In this document: piece by piece, positions 1-7,377 of the stretch
Layout: every line of letters begins with the position of its first letter
How positions within the stretch are numbered: the stretch's first letter is position 1
Assembly: GCF_900079725.1 (NCBI RefSeq)
Contig: NZ_LT599032.1
Span: 3,542,856 to 3,606,855, forward strand
Reading direction: 5' to 3'
DNA from: an uncultured Dysgonomonas sp.
GTDB lineage: Bacteria > Bacteroidota > Bacteroidia > Bacteroidales > Dysgonomonadaceae
Length of the DNA: 64,000 nucleotides
The notes under the pieces: model-generated
What the model saw: only the letters and a program-made list of their open reading frames with translations
Databases searched by the model: none
What the model was told of the DNA's origin: nothing
Program-made: the position numbers and the translations under genes

Positions 1-234
1 CTTTTCCATATTCTTGTCTATGAAATTGTGGATAAACAGCTATGTTTTTCAACTCGCATGTATTATTATCTACGTGAGCAACAACACAAACAGCCTTTAG
101 GTCTTCATTATATAAGGCAAACAAATCGCCCTGCTCCAAATAATGCTCAATCATATTTTCCTGTTCATCGCCCAAGAGTAATAAACCAAAAACTCTTTCT
201 TATTTTCCGAGATTTGTTTAATAGTCATTTTCAT
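1..234 (-). pseudogene. GNAT-family N-acetyltransferase, 3'-partial and frameshifted
   Basis: Read on the minus strand from an ATG at 234, the first frame gives about 17 residues ([17 protein letters not shown]) and then runs into a stop near 150. The adjacent frame continues as [20 protein letters not shown] and leads to [18 protein letters not shown], which matches the acetyl-CoA-binding motif A of GNAT acetyltransferases. The two parts join if one base is restored in the T-rich stretch near 182-186. The gene runs off the left end of the window, so its length and substrate are unknown. It could be a real pseudogene or a sequencing error in a homopolymer. The family call is fairly sure because of motif A; the broken state is what the sequence shows. 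Confidence 0.65.
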
Positions 235-355
235 TGCTGTCCCATTAAAATCTAAAATCGCTCTTTGATATATTTGAAATTTAGTTAGTTACATCGGTTT
301 TTTCGAGCACGACGATTTCAATTTATACGTTCGTAGCTGATAATAATCGGCTGCG

Positions 356-616
356 ATGAATAAAGATAAATATGTGTTTGCTCAATTAATCTCATTTCTG
401 AATGAAGATAAATTTAGGCGTATAGTCAACAAGTATCAGGGTAATCGTTATGTAAAACACTTCACTTGTTGGAATCAACTGCTTGCCTTGATGTTTGGTC
501 AACTATCCAATCGTGTAAGTCTTCGAGATTTGATTGTCGCTCTTACTGCTCACCATTCCAAGTGTTATCATTTAGAAATGGGTAATGGCGGTACAGGCAA
601 TGGTACAGCTAAGTAA
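356..616 (+). pseudogene. IS4-type transposase N-terminal remnant (DUF4372)
   Basis: The 86-residue product matches the DUF4372 domain that starts many Bacteroidota IS4-family transposases; the stretch FTCWNQLLALMFGQLSNR, then SLRDLI and HHSKCYHL, is characteristic. After residue 76 (HLEMG) the similarity ends in a low-complexity tail (NGGTGNGTAK) and a stop. The catalytic DDE part, normally about 300 more residues, is absent. No terminal inverted repeats or target duplication were found nearby. It is an inactive fragment left by deletion or recombination at the left side of the mobilizable element. Confidence 0.75.
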
Positions 617-703
617 GGAGAATTATTCAATTAATTATTAATCACTAATATAAACGACAATCGTTATCAACTACTGAGATGTAATTTCTAACTTGTATCA
701 ATA

Positions 704-757
704 AAAACGACGGCTTTACCTGCTGAATACATTGGTAATTAGCCGTCGTTTTTTATT
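704..757. terminator. Bidirectional intrinsic terminator
   Basis: AACGACGGCT (about 706-715) and AGCCGTCGTT (741-750) form a perfect stem with a 25-nt loop. There is a T tract after it on the plus strand and an A tract before it, so it can end transcription from both sides. It lies just beyond the stop of the leftward relaxase gene and beyond the transposase remnant. Confidence 0.75.
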
Positions 758-818
758 ATTTTACACAAACTGCTTTCAGCTTCAGATAATTATAAAGTTA
801 TTGAGGATGTGCTTGTGT

Positions 819-2237
819 TTAGTTTAACTTGCGGGTATTAGTTTTCTGATTGATATTAATTCCGATACTCTGCTGAAACTCCCTGTACTTCTGTCTGAAC
901 CAGTTGGTATCACTCACCTCGTCAATGGTAAGTTGCAGACGGTCTTTTTCTGTCGGGTGCGGCTTTATTTCCGCTATGGATCGCTCCGTTTCAAAATTCC
1001 GTTTGTATTCGGCAGAATATAGTTTTCCTTTAAATCCTACCGGCTTCATATCCAGTATCATTTTTGTTAGTTCATCTGAAAATCCTAAATGGTTGCAGAG
1101 ATTTTCGATACGCAGCAATTCTTTGACTTTTGGGAATAAGTCATGGATTTTAGCCAGTTCATCCTTTAGTTTGTCAACAATGGTTTGATGCTCCTTTTGT
1201 ATGGTCTGCATGTCATGCGTTAGCTTGTTGACTTCCTTTGTCAAGTGGTCTTTATCGGTTTTCAGTGCTTCTATCTCCTGTTGCTGCCGTTTGACTTTGG
1301 ATGTACCCACCAATGAGCCTATTCCCTCCATGATAGTAGAACCTACATCGGCGGCTTTACTTTTCAGTTCCTCGGTTTTGAGCTGCCCTTTTACCTGATT
1401 AAGGGTATCTTCGGTATCTTTCAGGTCCAATTCCTTTTGCACTTTGAGTTTATCGGCTTGTTCGTATTGCTCTTTTGCCTCCTGCTCCTGCTGTTTAAGT
1501 TGTTCAATACTTAATCTTTTGGCATCTTCCATAGCAAGAAGTAAACCTATGTTTTCCTGTATATTCTCACATTTAAGGGATTGCTCGCGATAAAATTCTG
1601 TTAAGGTTATATGCCGCGCATCCGAACCTTTTATTCCGCGCTGCAAATCGTACTTTGCCATCGCTTCGGCGTAACCGTCCTGATAGGCTGTCAGTTTATC
1701 CCGCGCCATCACATCATCAGCGCAAAGGCGTGGCTGGTTTGCGTCTTTCTTCCTATACTTCTTTTTTGTTGGTTGCTCGGGCCGCTCCTTATTGGTTTTC
1801 TTTTTTCGCCGTTCTCCCTGAACAATAGGAACAACAGAAGCATGAATGTGGGGCGTAGTTTCATCCATGTGTAGGGTGGCGGCTACCAGATTCTCTTCAC
1901 CGTATGTCTTTTTTAGCCAGTCGATATTATCTCTGCACCATTCATCCAATCGTCCTTCCGATTCAATCCGTTGCATATCTTCCTGACTGCCGGAAAGCAT
2001 GATGCGAATTACCTGCACCTGGTTTTTCCCTACTTTACGTTTTAGTCCGGCTGTTTCTATTCTGTGACGGATAGCTTCTGTGCGGTCGGCTACTTCATCA
2101 GGAAGTTCAACCAGCTCCCTGTTCAGATGCGTCCGGGTTGGATCTGCATTCGAGGGTATTACATTACGCTTGATGTGGTCTGTCATCGCTGCTTCATTTC
2201 CGGGCGATTTATCTAAATGGAGAACAACATATCCCAT
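819..2237 (-). CDS. MobV-family relaxase (Mob/Pre mobilization protein)
   Basis: This 472-residue protein nicks the origin of transfer and pilots the strand during conjugative mobilization by a helper element. The signature of the Mob_Pre/MobV family is seen at residues 123-132 (HMDETTPHIH), the HxDExxPHxH metal-binding motif. The N-terminal 200 residues form the relaxase domain. Residues about 230-360 are a long Gln/Glu/Lys-rich coiled coil (QLKQQEQEAKEQYEQADKL), as is usual in this family. It is the last gene of the leftward cluster and is followed by a terminator. The 200 bp upstream are rich in inverted repeats and are the likely oriT. No type IV secretion genes are visible, so the element is mobilizable rather than self-conjugative as far as the window shows. 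Confidence 0.93.
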   Translation of the reverse strand: MGYVVLHLDKSPGNEAAMTDHIKRNVIPSNADPTRTHLNRELVELPDEVADRTEAIRHRIETAGLKRKVGKNQVQVIRIMLSGSQEDMQRIESEGRLDEWCRDNIDWLKKTYGEENLVAATLHMDETTPHIHASVVPIVQGERRKKKTNKERPEQPTKKKYRKKDANQPRLCADDVMARDKLTAYQDGYAEAMAKYDLQRGIKGSDARHITLTEFYREQSLKCENIQENIGLLLAMEDAKRLSIEQLKQQEQEAKEQYEQADKLKVQKELDLKDTEDTLNQVKGQLKTEELKSKAADVGSTIMEGIGSLVGTSKVKRQQQEIEALKTDKDHLTKEVNKLTHDMQTIQKEHQTIVDKLKDELAKIHDLFPKVKELLRIENLCNHLGFSDELTKMILDMKPVGFKGKLYSAEYKRNFETERSIAEIKPHPTEKDRLQLTIDEVSDTNWFRQKYREFQQSIGININQKTNTRKLN

Positions 2238-2276
2238 GATTATTTATATTAAAAGTTGTTTGAAATTTTACTTGAT

Positions 2277-2399
2277 AGTCGCTTTAGCGACTGCGGTCGC
2301 AAGAACGCTCGGGAGGATTCCAAAGGGGGAAAACCTTTGGCTTATTGGGGAATTTTTAGTGCAGATTTATCGGAGCGTGAAGAAAATTCCCTAATAAGC
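2277..2399. other. Candidate oriT: cluster of inverted repeats upstream of relaxase
   Basis: Between the relaxase and primase genes there are four nested stems. AGTCGC (2277-2282) pairs with GCGACT (2287-2292). GCGAC (2287-2291) pairs with GTCGC (2296-2300). CCAAAGG (2320-2326) pairs with CCTTTGG (2334-2340). A 17-bp arm at 2340-2356 pairs with 2383-2399, with about two mismatches. Mob/Pre relaxases usually act on inverted-repeat oriT sites next to their own gene, so an oriT role is inferred. The nick site cannot be named from sequence alone. Confidence 0.5.
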
Positions 2400-2439
2400 T
2401 ATGGCTTTTTCAAAAGCCTGTTAGCGTAGCTGACGAAAA

Positions 2440-3351
2440 TCACATTCTGAAACCTCGCAAAGGTTTACGGGGTAGCTGCGATTTGGGGAGTTGCTTCACT
2501 TGTTTCGTTGCAACCAAATAGTCGTTCAGGTCTTTGTATTTGGCATAGCTTGCAGACTGATCCTGTACGAATTTACAGACTGCCCTAATTTCGTCGGTCG
2601 CTTTTCTTCCTGCTTCATCGTTATCCAGATATATGTATATTTTCGGATAAGATTGGGTAAACTTCAACGCTTTGGACAGATTGCCCACTGAGTTAAGGAC
2701 TATAACATTTTGCTTTGCCGTTTGGATATTTTTCAAGGTCAGGAAAGAAAGGTAGTCAATAAAGCCTTCGAATACCAAACAGGCTTCTTTATCTTCCGAC
2801 CGATGGATAGTAATATCTTTCGAGGTGCAACCTTTGAAATATTTATTGCGTAGCTCATAACCATTTGAATTATTTTCAAAACCAATGGCAAAATATTCTT
2901 TGTTATTAGCTGAATAGTGTATTTCTCGACAATGCTGCTTGGCAATGTCTATATTTATGCTTCGTTCTTTTAGATAATCAATCAGGGCAGAATTAGATAA
3001 AGAACCTACATTTAAAATATTGATACCATGAAAAGAAAAAGAATTTTGCTGACGTACTGTTGTATTGACGTGCTGATTTACTGAAGTCAAGCTATACTTT
3101 TTTAGCTCATTAATGGCCTGAGTAAACGGACAATTATTTATCCGCATCACAAGGTCTATCATTGTTCCGCCTTCGTTACTACCGAAATCTATCCAAAGGT
3201 TTTTATTATAATCTACCTTCATACTGGCATCTTTATCTTCCCTGAATGGGGAATGATACATTCCGTAATAGCCTCTGTCCTTTACTGGATGTATTCCTTT
3301 GTTTGCCAAATAGGCTTTTATTGAGATTTTATTTAACTCTCTTATATCCAT
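2440..3351 (-). CDS. Toprim-domain primase-like protein of mobilizable element
   Basis: The 303-residue protein resembles the DnaG-like primases carried by Bacteroides mobilizable transposons. The N-terminus (residues 10-85; HSPFREDKDASMKVD and WIDFGSNEGGTMIDLV) corresponds to the CHC2-type zinc-finger fold, but the usual zinc cysteine/histidine set is not evident. The Toprim catalytic parts are clear: the acidic residue in VFEGFIDYLSF at about 195, and DNDEAG at 243-248. It probably primes replication of the excised or transferred element. It lies just upstream of the putative oriT and downstream of the helicase gene in the same leftward run. Confidence 0.85.
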   Translation of the reverse strand: MDIRELNKISIKAYLANKGIHPVKDRGYYGMYHSPFREDKDASMKVDYNKNLWIDFGSNEGGTMIDLVMRINNCPFTQAINELKKYSLTSVNQHVNTTVRQQNSFSFHGINILNVGSLSNSALIDYLKERSINIDIAKQHCREIHYSANNKEYFAIGFENNSNGYELRNKYFKGCTSKDITIHRSEDKEACLVFEGFIDYLSFLTLKNIQTAKQNVIVLNSVGNLSKALKFTQSYPKIYIYLDNDEAGRKATDEIRAVCKFVQDQSASYAKYKDLNDYLVATKQVKQLPKSQLPRKPLRGFRM

Positions 3352-3414
3352 GATTATACGTTTTTTAGATTGTTTTTTCTTTCAAGGTAAATACCGGAGA
3401 AAGCCTTGTTATTT

Positions 3415-3542
3415 TGTAAGATTGTAAGAAAATAAGGGTAAGGGCAATTGAATCAATCGCTTATACGTATTACATTTTTCTTACAGTATTTGAGATATGT
3501 AAGAACTGTTAGTTTGTCAGAGATTTGTAAGTATTTTGTAAG
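3415..3542. repeat. TGTAAG iteron-like cluster
   Basis: TGTAAG occurs in direct orientation at 3415, 3423, 3498, 3526 and 3537, and inverted (CTTACA) at 3480, all within the AT-rich 230-bp gap between the Toprim gene and the helicase gene. Short reiterated motifs next to replication genes are typical of iterons or regulator sites. This could be the element's replication origin or the leader of the Toprim gene; function is inferred. Confidence 0.45.
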
Positions 3543-3582
3543 AAGTATAGAGTGTTAGTAATATATTACTTAGCTTCTTTTT

Positions 3583-4785
3583 CTAACATTCCAACATTAA
3601 TCTGTCTAACAGTTCCTTACTTATGGTATATATCCTCGATGTTTTTTTCTTTTCAAGGATTTCATCATCAAATGCTATGTAGTAGGCAGTATAGTAGGTT
3701 GGAGCTTCCGGCTGTAACTCCCATTTGTTTTGCAATATCTTCCGGATTTGCCCACCTTCTGTCTTTAGTTGCCTTAATGCCAGCATATTAATTATGTTTC
3801 CTATGCAAAACCGAAATTTGTCGAGTTCCTTTATCTGCATTATTTCGGATACGATATTCAGTATTTCGATTTCTACTTTGCTACGGTTATACAGGATAAT
3901 CTTCCGTAATGCATCTGTTACAAGTAATTCGTGCCTGAACCACATTCGGGATTCGCTCTTTGTTGATAGTTCCCGATGTTGCAAATAATACAGGAATTGA
4001 GGCATCTCGGATTTAAGCAAGTCTAATATCCGATTGTTCTCTTTTTCCAATGAATTTACCTTGCGCACCCAATAGCGTGTTTCTCCCTGATCAATGATAA
4101 TAGGATTGTTTTCGTTATTGGAGCAAAGGATAAACTTGGCAAAGAACTCCACTTCGCTACGGTCTTTTCCTTTGGCTTCGGCTTTATAGGAGATTGCAGT
4201 ACTCAGGTTCTTTATCCGTTCCGAATCTTCCCTGCGGTCTAATAATACTTCATCAACAGCAACAATCAATTTATTTGCCCAATCAGAATTAAATTGACTA
4301 CGGAAATCTTCATTGGTATTGAAAGTCATATTCCCAGCAAAGATGGCTTTGAGGAAATTAAGGAAGGTAGTCTTTCCTGTATTGCGTTCCTTCGATACCA
4401 ATAACAGGATTGGAAGCCTTGTCAAAGGTTTTAGGTAAAGCAATTGGAGATAATCCAACCCTAGTTCTATCTGTTCGCCAAAGATATGGGTAAGGAAATT
4501 CAATATAACGGGACATTCTCCGGATTGGGGTAAATAATTGACCGGATCGTATTGGTTCAGAAACTTACCGATACTTCGCTGATAATTGACATGGCCGGGA
4601 ACGGAGCAAAAGCCATCGAACTTTTCTATTTGTGAAATAAAGTCTTTAGAATGGTCTTGGCGGAGTGTATCGTAATTCCAGACCCGGCGTTCCTCTATAA
4701 AGTCCCCGCTCATTAACGGGCGTTTGACTATCTTATAGAGAGTGGTGCCGACTCGAAGATATTTTTCTTCTATTTCTTCTTTCAT
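3583..4785 (-). CDS. Replicative helicase / VapE-like P-loop ATPase of mobilizable element
   Basis: This is a 400-residue P-loop protein of the primase-helicase/DUF5906 (VapE-like) type. Walker A is at about 131-141 (SKERNTGKTT), Walker B at 174-180 (IVAVDEV), followed by a sensor-like segment (KFILCSNNENN at about 215-225) and an arginine-containing RYWVRKV. These features fit a superfamily 3-like helicase that unwinds element DNA at its origin. It is expressed after the small HTH gene (12-bp gap) and before the Toprim protein; together these two look like a split primase/helicase replication module. The exact family name is uncertain, but the ATPase fold and the context are clear. Confidence 0.82.
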   Translation of the reverse strand: MKEEIEEKYLRVGTTLYKIVKRPLMSGDFIEERRVWNYDTLRQDHSKDFISQIEKFDGFCSVPGHVNYQRSIGKFLNQYDPVNYLPQSGECPVILNFLTHIFGEQIELGLDYLQLLYLKPLTRLPILLLVSKERNTGKTTFLNFLKAIFAGNMTFNTNEDFRSQFNSDWANKLIVAVDEVLLDRREDSERIKNLSTAISYKAEAKGKDRSEVEFFAKFILCSNNENNPIIIDQGETRYWVRKVNSLEKENNRILDLLKSEMPQFLYYLQHRELSTKSESRMWFRHELLVTDALRKIILYNRSKVEIEILNIVSEIMQIKELDKFRFCIGNIINMLALRQLKTEGGQIRKILQNKWELQPEAPTYYTAYYIAFDDEILEKKKTSRIYTISKELLDRLMLEC

Positions 4786-4797
4786 GACAAACTTCCT

Positions 4798-5136
4798 TTA
4801 CCTTTTACGCCTTGCACTACGCGCAAGTGTTAAAGTTATCTCCGCACTATTATCTTTCGGCTTGGTCTGACTTTCAGCCCATGAAAGAATATCTTTCCGG
4901 GAGAAAACCAGTTTCTGCCCAAACTTGCGGCAGGGTATATTACCTGATGCGGTAAGTTTATACAATTTGGCTTTTGACATGGGATAGCCGTATTCACTAA
5001 GTAAGGCGAGAGTCTTTGTTAGTGTGAGCGTATCAATTTCAACTTTAACCTCCTGCTTTGCAGAAAATAGTTTGGAGACTTCTTCTTGCACAATACTGCG
5101 AAGTTTATCTTCTTCGGCTACGATAATATTAGTCAT
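4798..5136 (-). CDS. Helix-turn-helix DNA-binding protein (excisionase/MerR-like)
   Basis: The 112-residue protein has an HTH_17-type domain at about residues 45-95: YGYPMSKAKLYKLTASGNIP, then FGQKLVFSRKDILSWAES. Such excisionase-like proteins are standard in Bacteroides mobilizable elements, where they control excision or the replication and mobilization genes. It is followed after 12 bp by the helicase gene, so the two are probably co-transcribed. The basic C-terminal tail (ARSARRKR) may add DNA contact. Whether it is the true Xis for the integrase at 7378-8610 cannot be decided from the sequence. Confidence 0.82.
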   Translation of the reverse strand: MTNIIVAEEDKLRSIVQEEVSKLFSAKQEVKVEIDTLTLTKTLALLSEYGYPMSKAKLYKLTASGNIPCRKFGQKLVFSRKDILSWAESQTKPKDNSAEITLTLARSARRKR

Positions 5137-5235
5137 AATCTTTGTGATTTTAAATGAAACAATAGGCTATCGTCATAGCCGGAAATTGTTCGAACAGCAC
5201 AAAGATATAAACAGGGATATCTATTTATAAAATAC

Positions 5236-5391
5236 TTAATTACTTAACATTAGGTGGACAAGAGGCGACATAGACAGACAAATCATACCAACCCGAAGAC
5301 AGGCTAAGGACAATAGAAAGATACTTTTAGGACAATCGAAGACAATTGATGGACAGTTGCCTGCCATTGCTTCGTTGTGTTAAGTAATTAA
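5236..5391. repeat. 13-bp inverted repeat enclosing GACAA/GACAG motif cluster
   Basis: The arms TTAATTACTTAAC (5236-5248) and GTTAAGTAATTAA (5379-5391) are perfect inverted repeats. Between them, (G)GACAA or GACAG recurs about eight times (for example GGACAA, AGACAGACAA, GAAGACAGG, AAGGACAATAG, AGGACAATCG, AAGACAATTG, TGGACAG). It fills the gap between two HTH genes. It may be a binding array for these HTH proteins, or a transfer or replication origin; function is inferred. Confidence 0.45.
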
Positions 5392-5414
5392 TTGGGGATA
5401 GTATTTTTTTGTAT

Positions 5415-5831
5415 TTATTTCTCGGAATGGGCGTTTTTGTATTCCTGAAGTTCTTTTAATACGGTATCCGTATTAAAGGTTTCGGTATGCTTTAAGTATT
5501 TTGACTGCAAGGGAGTGATAAAGCCTTTGTTTATCCATCCGGTTAAAGTTTGACGAGATATGCCGAGCATTTTGGCTAATTGTATCCGGCTTATAAATTG
5601 CTCATTCTGAAATGTTTTTATAAAGTTTTTATTGGCAGTAACGTATCTTTTAAGATGGGTTATTGCTTTATCTACATCTTTAATACTAGCTTCAAAACTA
5701 TCATAAACGGTAAGGGTTAAGGAAGAAAGGTCTTTATCGGCATAATCGGGGTGCTCTTTCAGTTCTTTGAGTAAGAGCGGATAGATATTCAACTTCGTTA
5801 TATCAATAATATTCTTCTTCCGGCGCGCCAT
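5415..5831 (-). CDS. Small helix-turn-helix protein of mobilizable element
   Basis: The product has 138 residues. The C-terminal half contains a MerR/excisionase-like HTH at about 80-130 (RIQLAKMLGISRQTLTGWINKG), followed by a segment in which the DNA-recognition wing reads as FITPLQSKYLKHTETF. The N-terminal half is predicted helical (about residues 25-75) and may mediate dimerization. It starts 18 bp downstream of the AlbA_2 gene's stop in the leftward direction, so the two are probably co-transcribed. It faces the GACAA motif array just downstream. Its role is probably regulatory, either of excision or of the replication genes; the specific function is not recognised. Confidence 0.8.
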   Translation of the reverse strand: MARRKKNIIDITKLNIYPLLLKELKEHPDYADKDLSSLTLTVYDSFEASIKDVDKAITHLKRYVTANKNFIKTFQNEQFISRIQLAKMLGISRQTLTGWINKGFITPLQSKYLKHTETFNTDTVLKELQEYKNAHSEK

Positions 5832-5848
5832 AGATATAAAATTTCTTC

Positions 5849-7345
5849 TTACGATAAATAAGAATTTTCCTTAAGAAAATATTTGCCTGTTTTCGCTGCT
5901 CCCTTATACTCTATCAAACCTATGTCCTTGAGTATTTTTAAATACCGATCAACCGATGCGGATGATTTATTAATCCGAAAAATTATTTCTTTTGCAGCAA
6001 TTCCTCCTTTATTATCATTAATAACTCGTAATGTATCTACAACAGCACTAAGAATAGTATCACTTAATTTGTCTATTATGCCTTTATTTACAGCATCATT
6101 TACAGCATCATTTACAGCATCATTTACAGCATCATTCGATTTAATAATACTCCCTTGGGCAGATATATGATTATTTTTGACAAGAGGAATTATCATTCGG
6201 AAAATATCACCTTCTATAAAACTGGCCTCTCCTCCACTTGTGTATTCTTTAACAAGTTTGGAAACATTAAGTACTCCAGAACCAAGTTCTTCTACTCTTC
6301 CCAATTGAATGAAAAATTTGGCGATTGTCGGGTTTTTAGGAAATGGAGCAAAATTTGTGGGGTCAATTTTTCCGTGTCCTCTCGGATTGTTGGCATTTTC
6401 CGTTTCAACCCGATCCGAAAATATAGTAAATTTGCATGGATAAGCGTTTGTATATTCACGATGTACTATTAAGTTAGCAACAACCTCCCTAAATATTGTG
6501 GTTCGCAAACTTATCCGTTGTGCACCTAACATATAAAACTTATCCGGTAAGTGTTTTGCAACAAAATCCATTAAATCGTCATAGGCTTCAATAAGGTTTG
6601 TCTGAATATATTCCCTGTCATCATAACGTTCAATATTTTCAACCCTTACCATTGCATCTATTTTATAGTGAGGGATGATTTGTCGGATAACTTCGTCTTT
6701 TCCGAACAATAGTGCAGCTGCAAGCGTATATCCTTCCTGGCCGGTTTGATAGTCTTTTTTCCAAAGTCCGGAAATTTCTAACATTTGCTTGTCGTTTAAT
6801 GCTAACCAAGGGTGATCCGGATTATTACTTTTTATCAGGTTTCTTACTTTCGGAAATAATTCCGGTTTGAAATCTTCGAAACTTAATGCCGGATATATAA
6901 TGCTTTCTGTATAATAATTTCGTTTTCTATTGTGCAACTCTGCTATTTGATGGGGCTGAGTTACCCTAAAATCACCATCATTACTCCTGTCATATATAAT
7001 TCCGGCTGACTTGTGTACTTGCGAACTGGATGGGACTTGAATATGAATAATCCATTTTTCGTCAACTTGATATTCCTGCGGAAATAATATAAATGGAGGT
7101 TCAAGTTTTTGCGGATTATTAGACAGATTCGTTAAATTGGTCATTATGGCGGGAAGAGAATTCTCCTCAATCCCAGTAACTTCCCCATTATCCGCTACTC
7201 CAAGTAAGATATCACCACCTTCACGATTCAGCATCGCGCATATTGACTCAAATAGATTTTTAGGCAAATCATTTTTTGCTTCTTTGAATTCAAGACGTAT
7301 ATTTTCTTTGTTTTTTAGTAAATCTTTTATCCGTTCTATATTCAT
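5849..7345 (-). CDS. AlbA_2 (Schlafen-type) / HATPase_c_4 putative transcriptional regulator
   Basis: This 498-residue protein begins with an AlbA_2 domain (residues about 12-130; RLEFKEAKNDLPKNLFESIC and GGDILLGVADNGEVTGI). It continues with a GHKL-like ATP-binding region at about 285-400 (EVVANLIVHREYTNAYPC, LGRVEELGSGVLNVSKLV) and ends in a winged-helix-like segment (AAKEIIFRINKSSASVDRYL). This arrangement is the ATP-dependent DNA helicase RecG-related/'RNA-binding domain-containing' regulator family found on many mobile elements. A linker at about residues 404-421 consists of four copies of NDAV, encoded by a perfect 12-bp tandem repeat. It sits between the integrase and a small HTH gene. 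The family is reliable; its role, whether regulation or defence, is not known. Confidence 0.82.
   Translation of the reverse strand: MNIERIKDLLKNKENIRLEFKEAKNDLPKNLFESICAMLNREGGDILLGVADNGEVTGIEENSLPAIMTNLTNLSNNPQKLEPPFILFPQEYQVDEKWIIHIQVPSSSQVHKSAGIIYDRSNDGDFRVTQPHQIAELHNRKRNYYTESIIYPALSFEDFKPELFPKVRNLIKSNNPDHPWLALNDKQMLEISGLWKKDYQTGQEGYTLAAALLFGKDEVIRQIIPHYKIDAMVRVENIERYDDREYIQTNLIEAYDDLMDFVAKHLPDKFYMLGAQRISLRTTIFREVVANLIVHREYTNAYPCKFTIFSDRVETENANNPRGHGKIDPTNFAPFPKNPTIAKFFIQLGRVEELGSGVLNVSKLVKEYTSGGEASFIEGDIFRMIIPLVKNNHISAQGSIIKSNDAVNDAVNDAVNDAVNKGIIDKLSDTILSAVVDTLRVINDNKGGIAAKEIIFRINKSSASVDRYLKILKDIGLIEYKGAAKTGKYFLKENSYLS
6086..6136. repeat. 12-bp tandem repeat inside AlbA_2 gene
   Basis: ATTTACAGCATC is repeated four times in perfect tandem and encodes an (NDAV)4 linker on the minus strand. 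Since 12 is a multiple of 3, gain or loss of copies changes linker length without frameshift. Confidence 0.85.
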
Positions 7346-7377
7346 GGTTATTTTCTTCCTTTTAGTAATACAGATAA

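Noticed and set aside
28-255. Plus-strand 75-residue ORF
   Set aside because: It is antisense to the GNAT pseudogene, whose minus-strand motif A is recognisable; the plus-strand product has no known features.
5236-5391. CRISPR array
   Set aside because: The GACAA motifs are too short and irregularly spaced, with no constant repeat-spacer length and no cas genes. No CRISPR is seen anywhere in the window.
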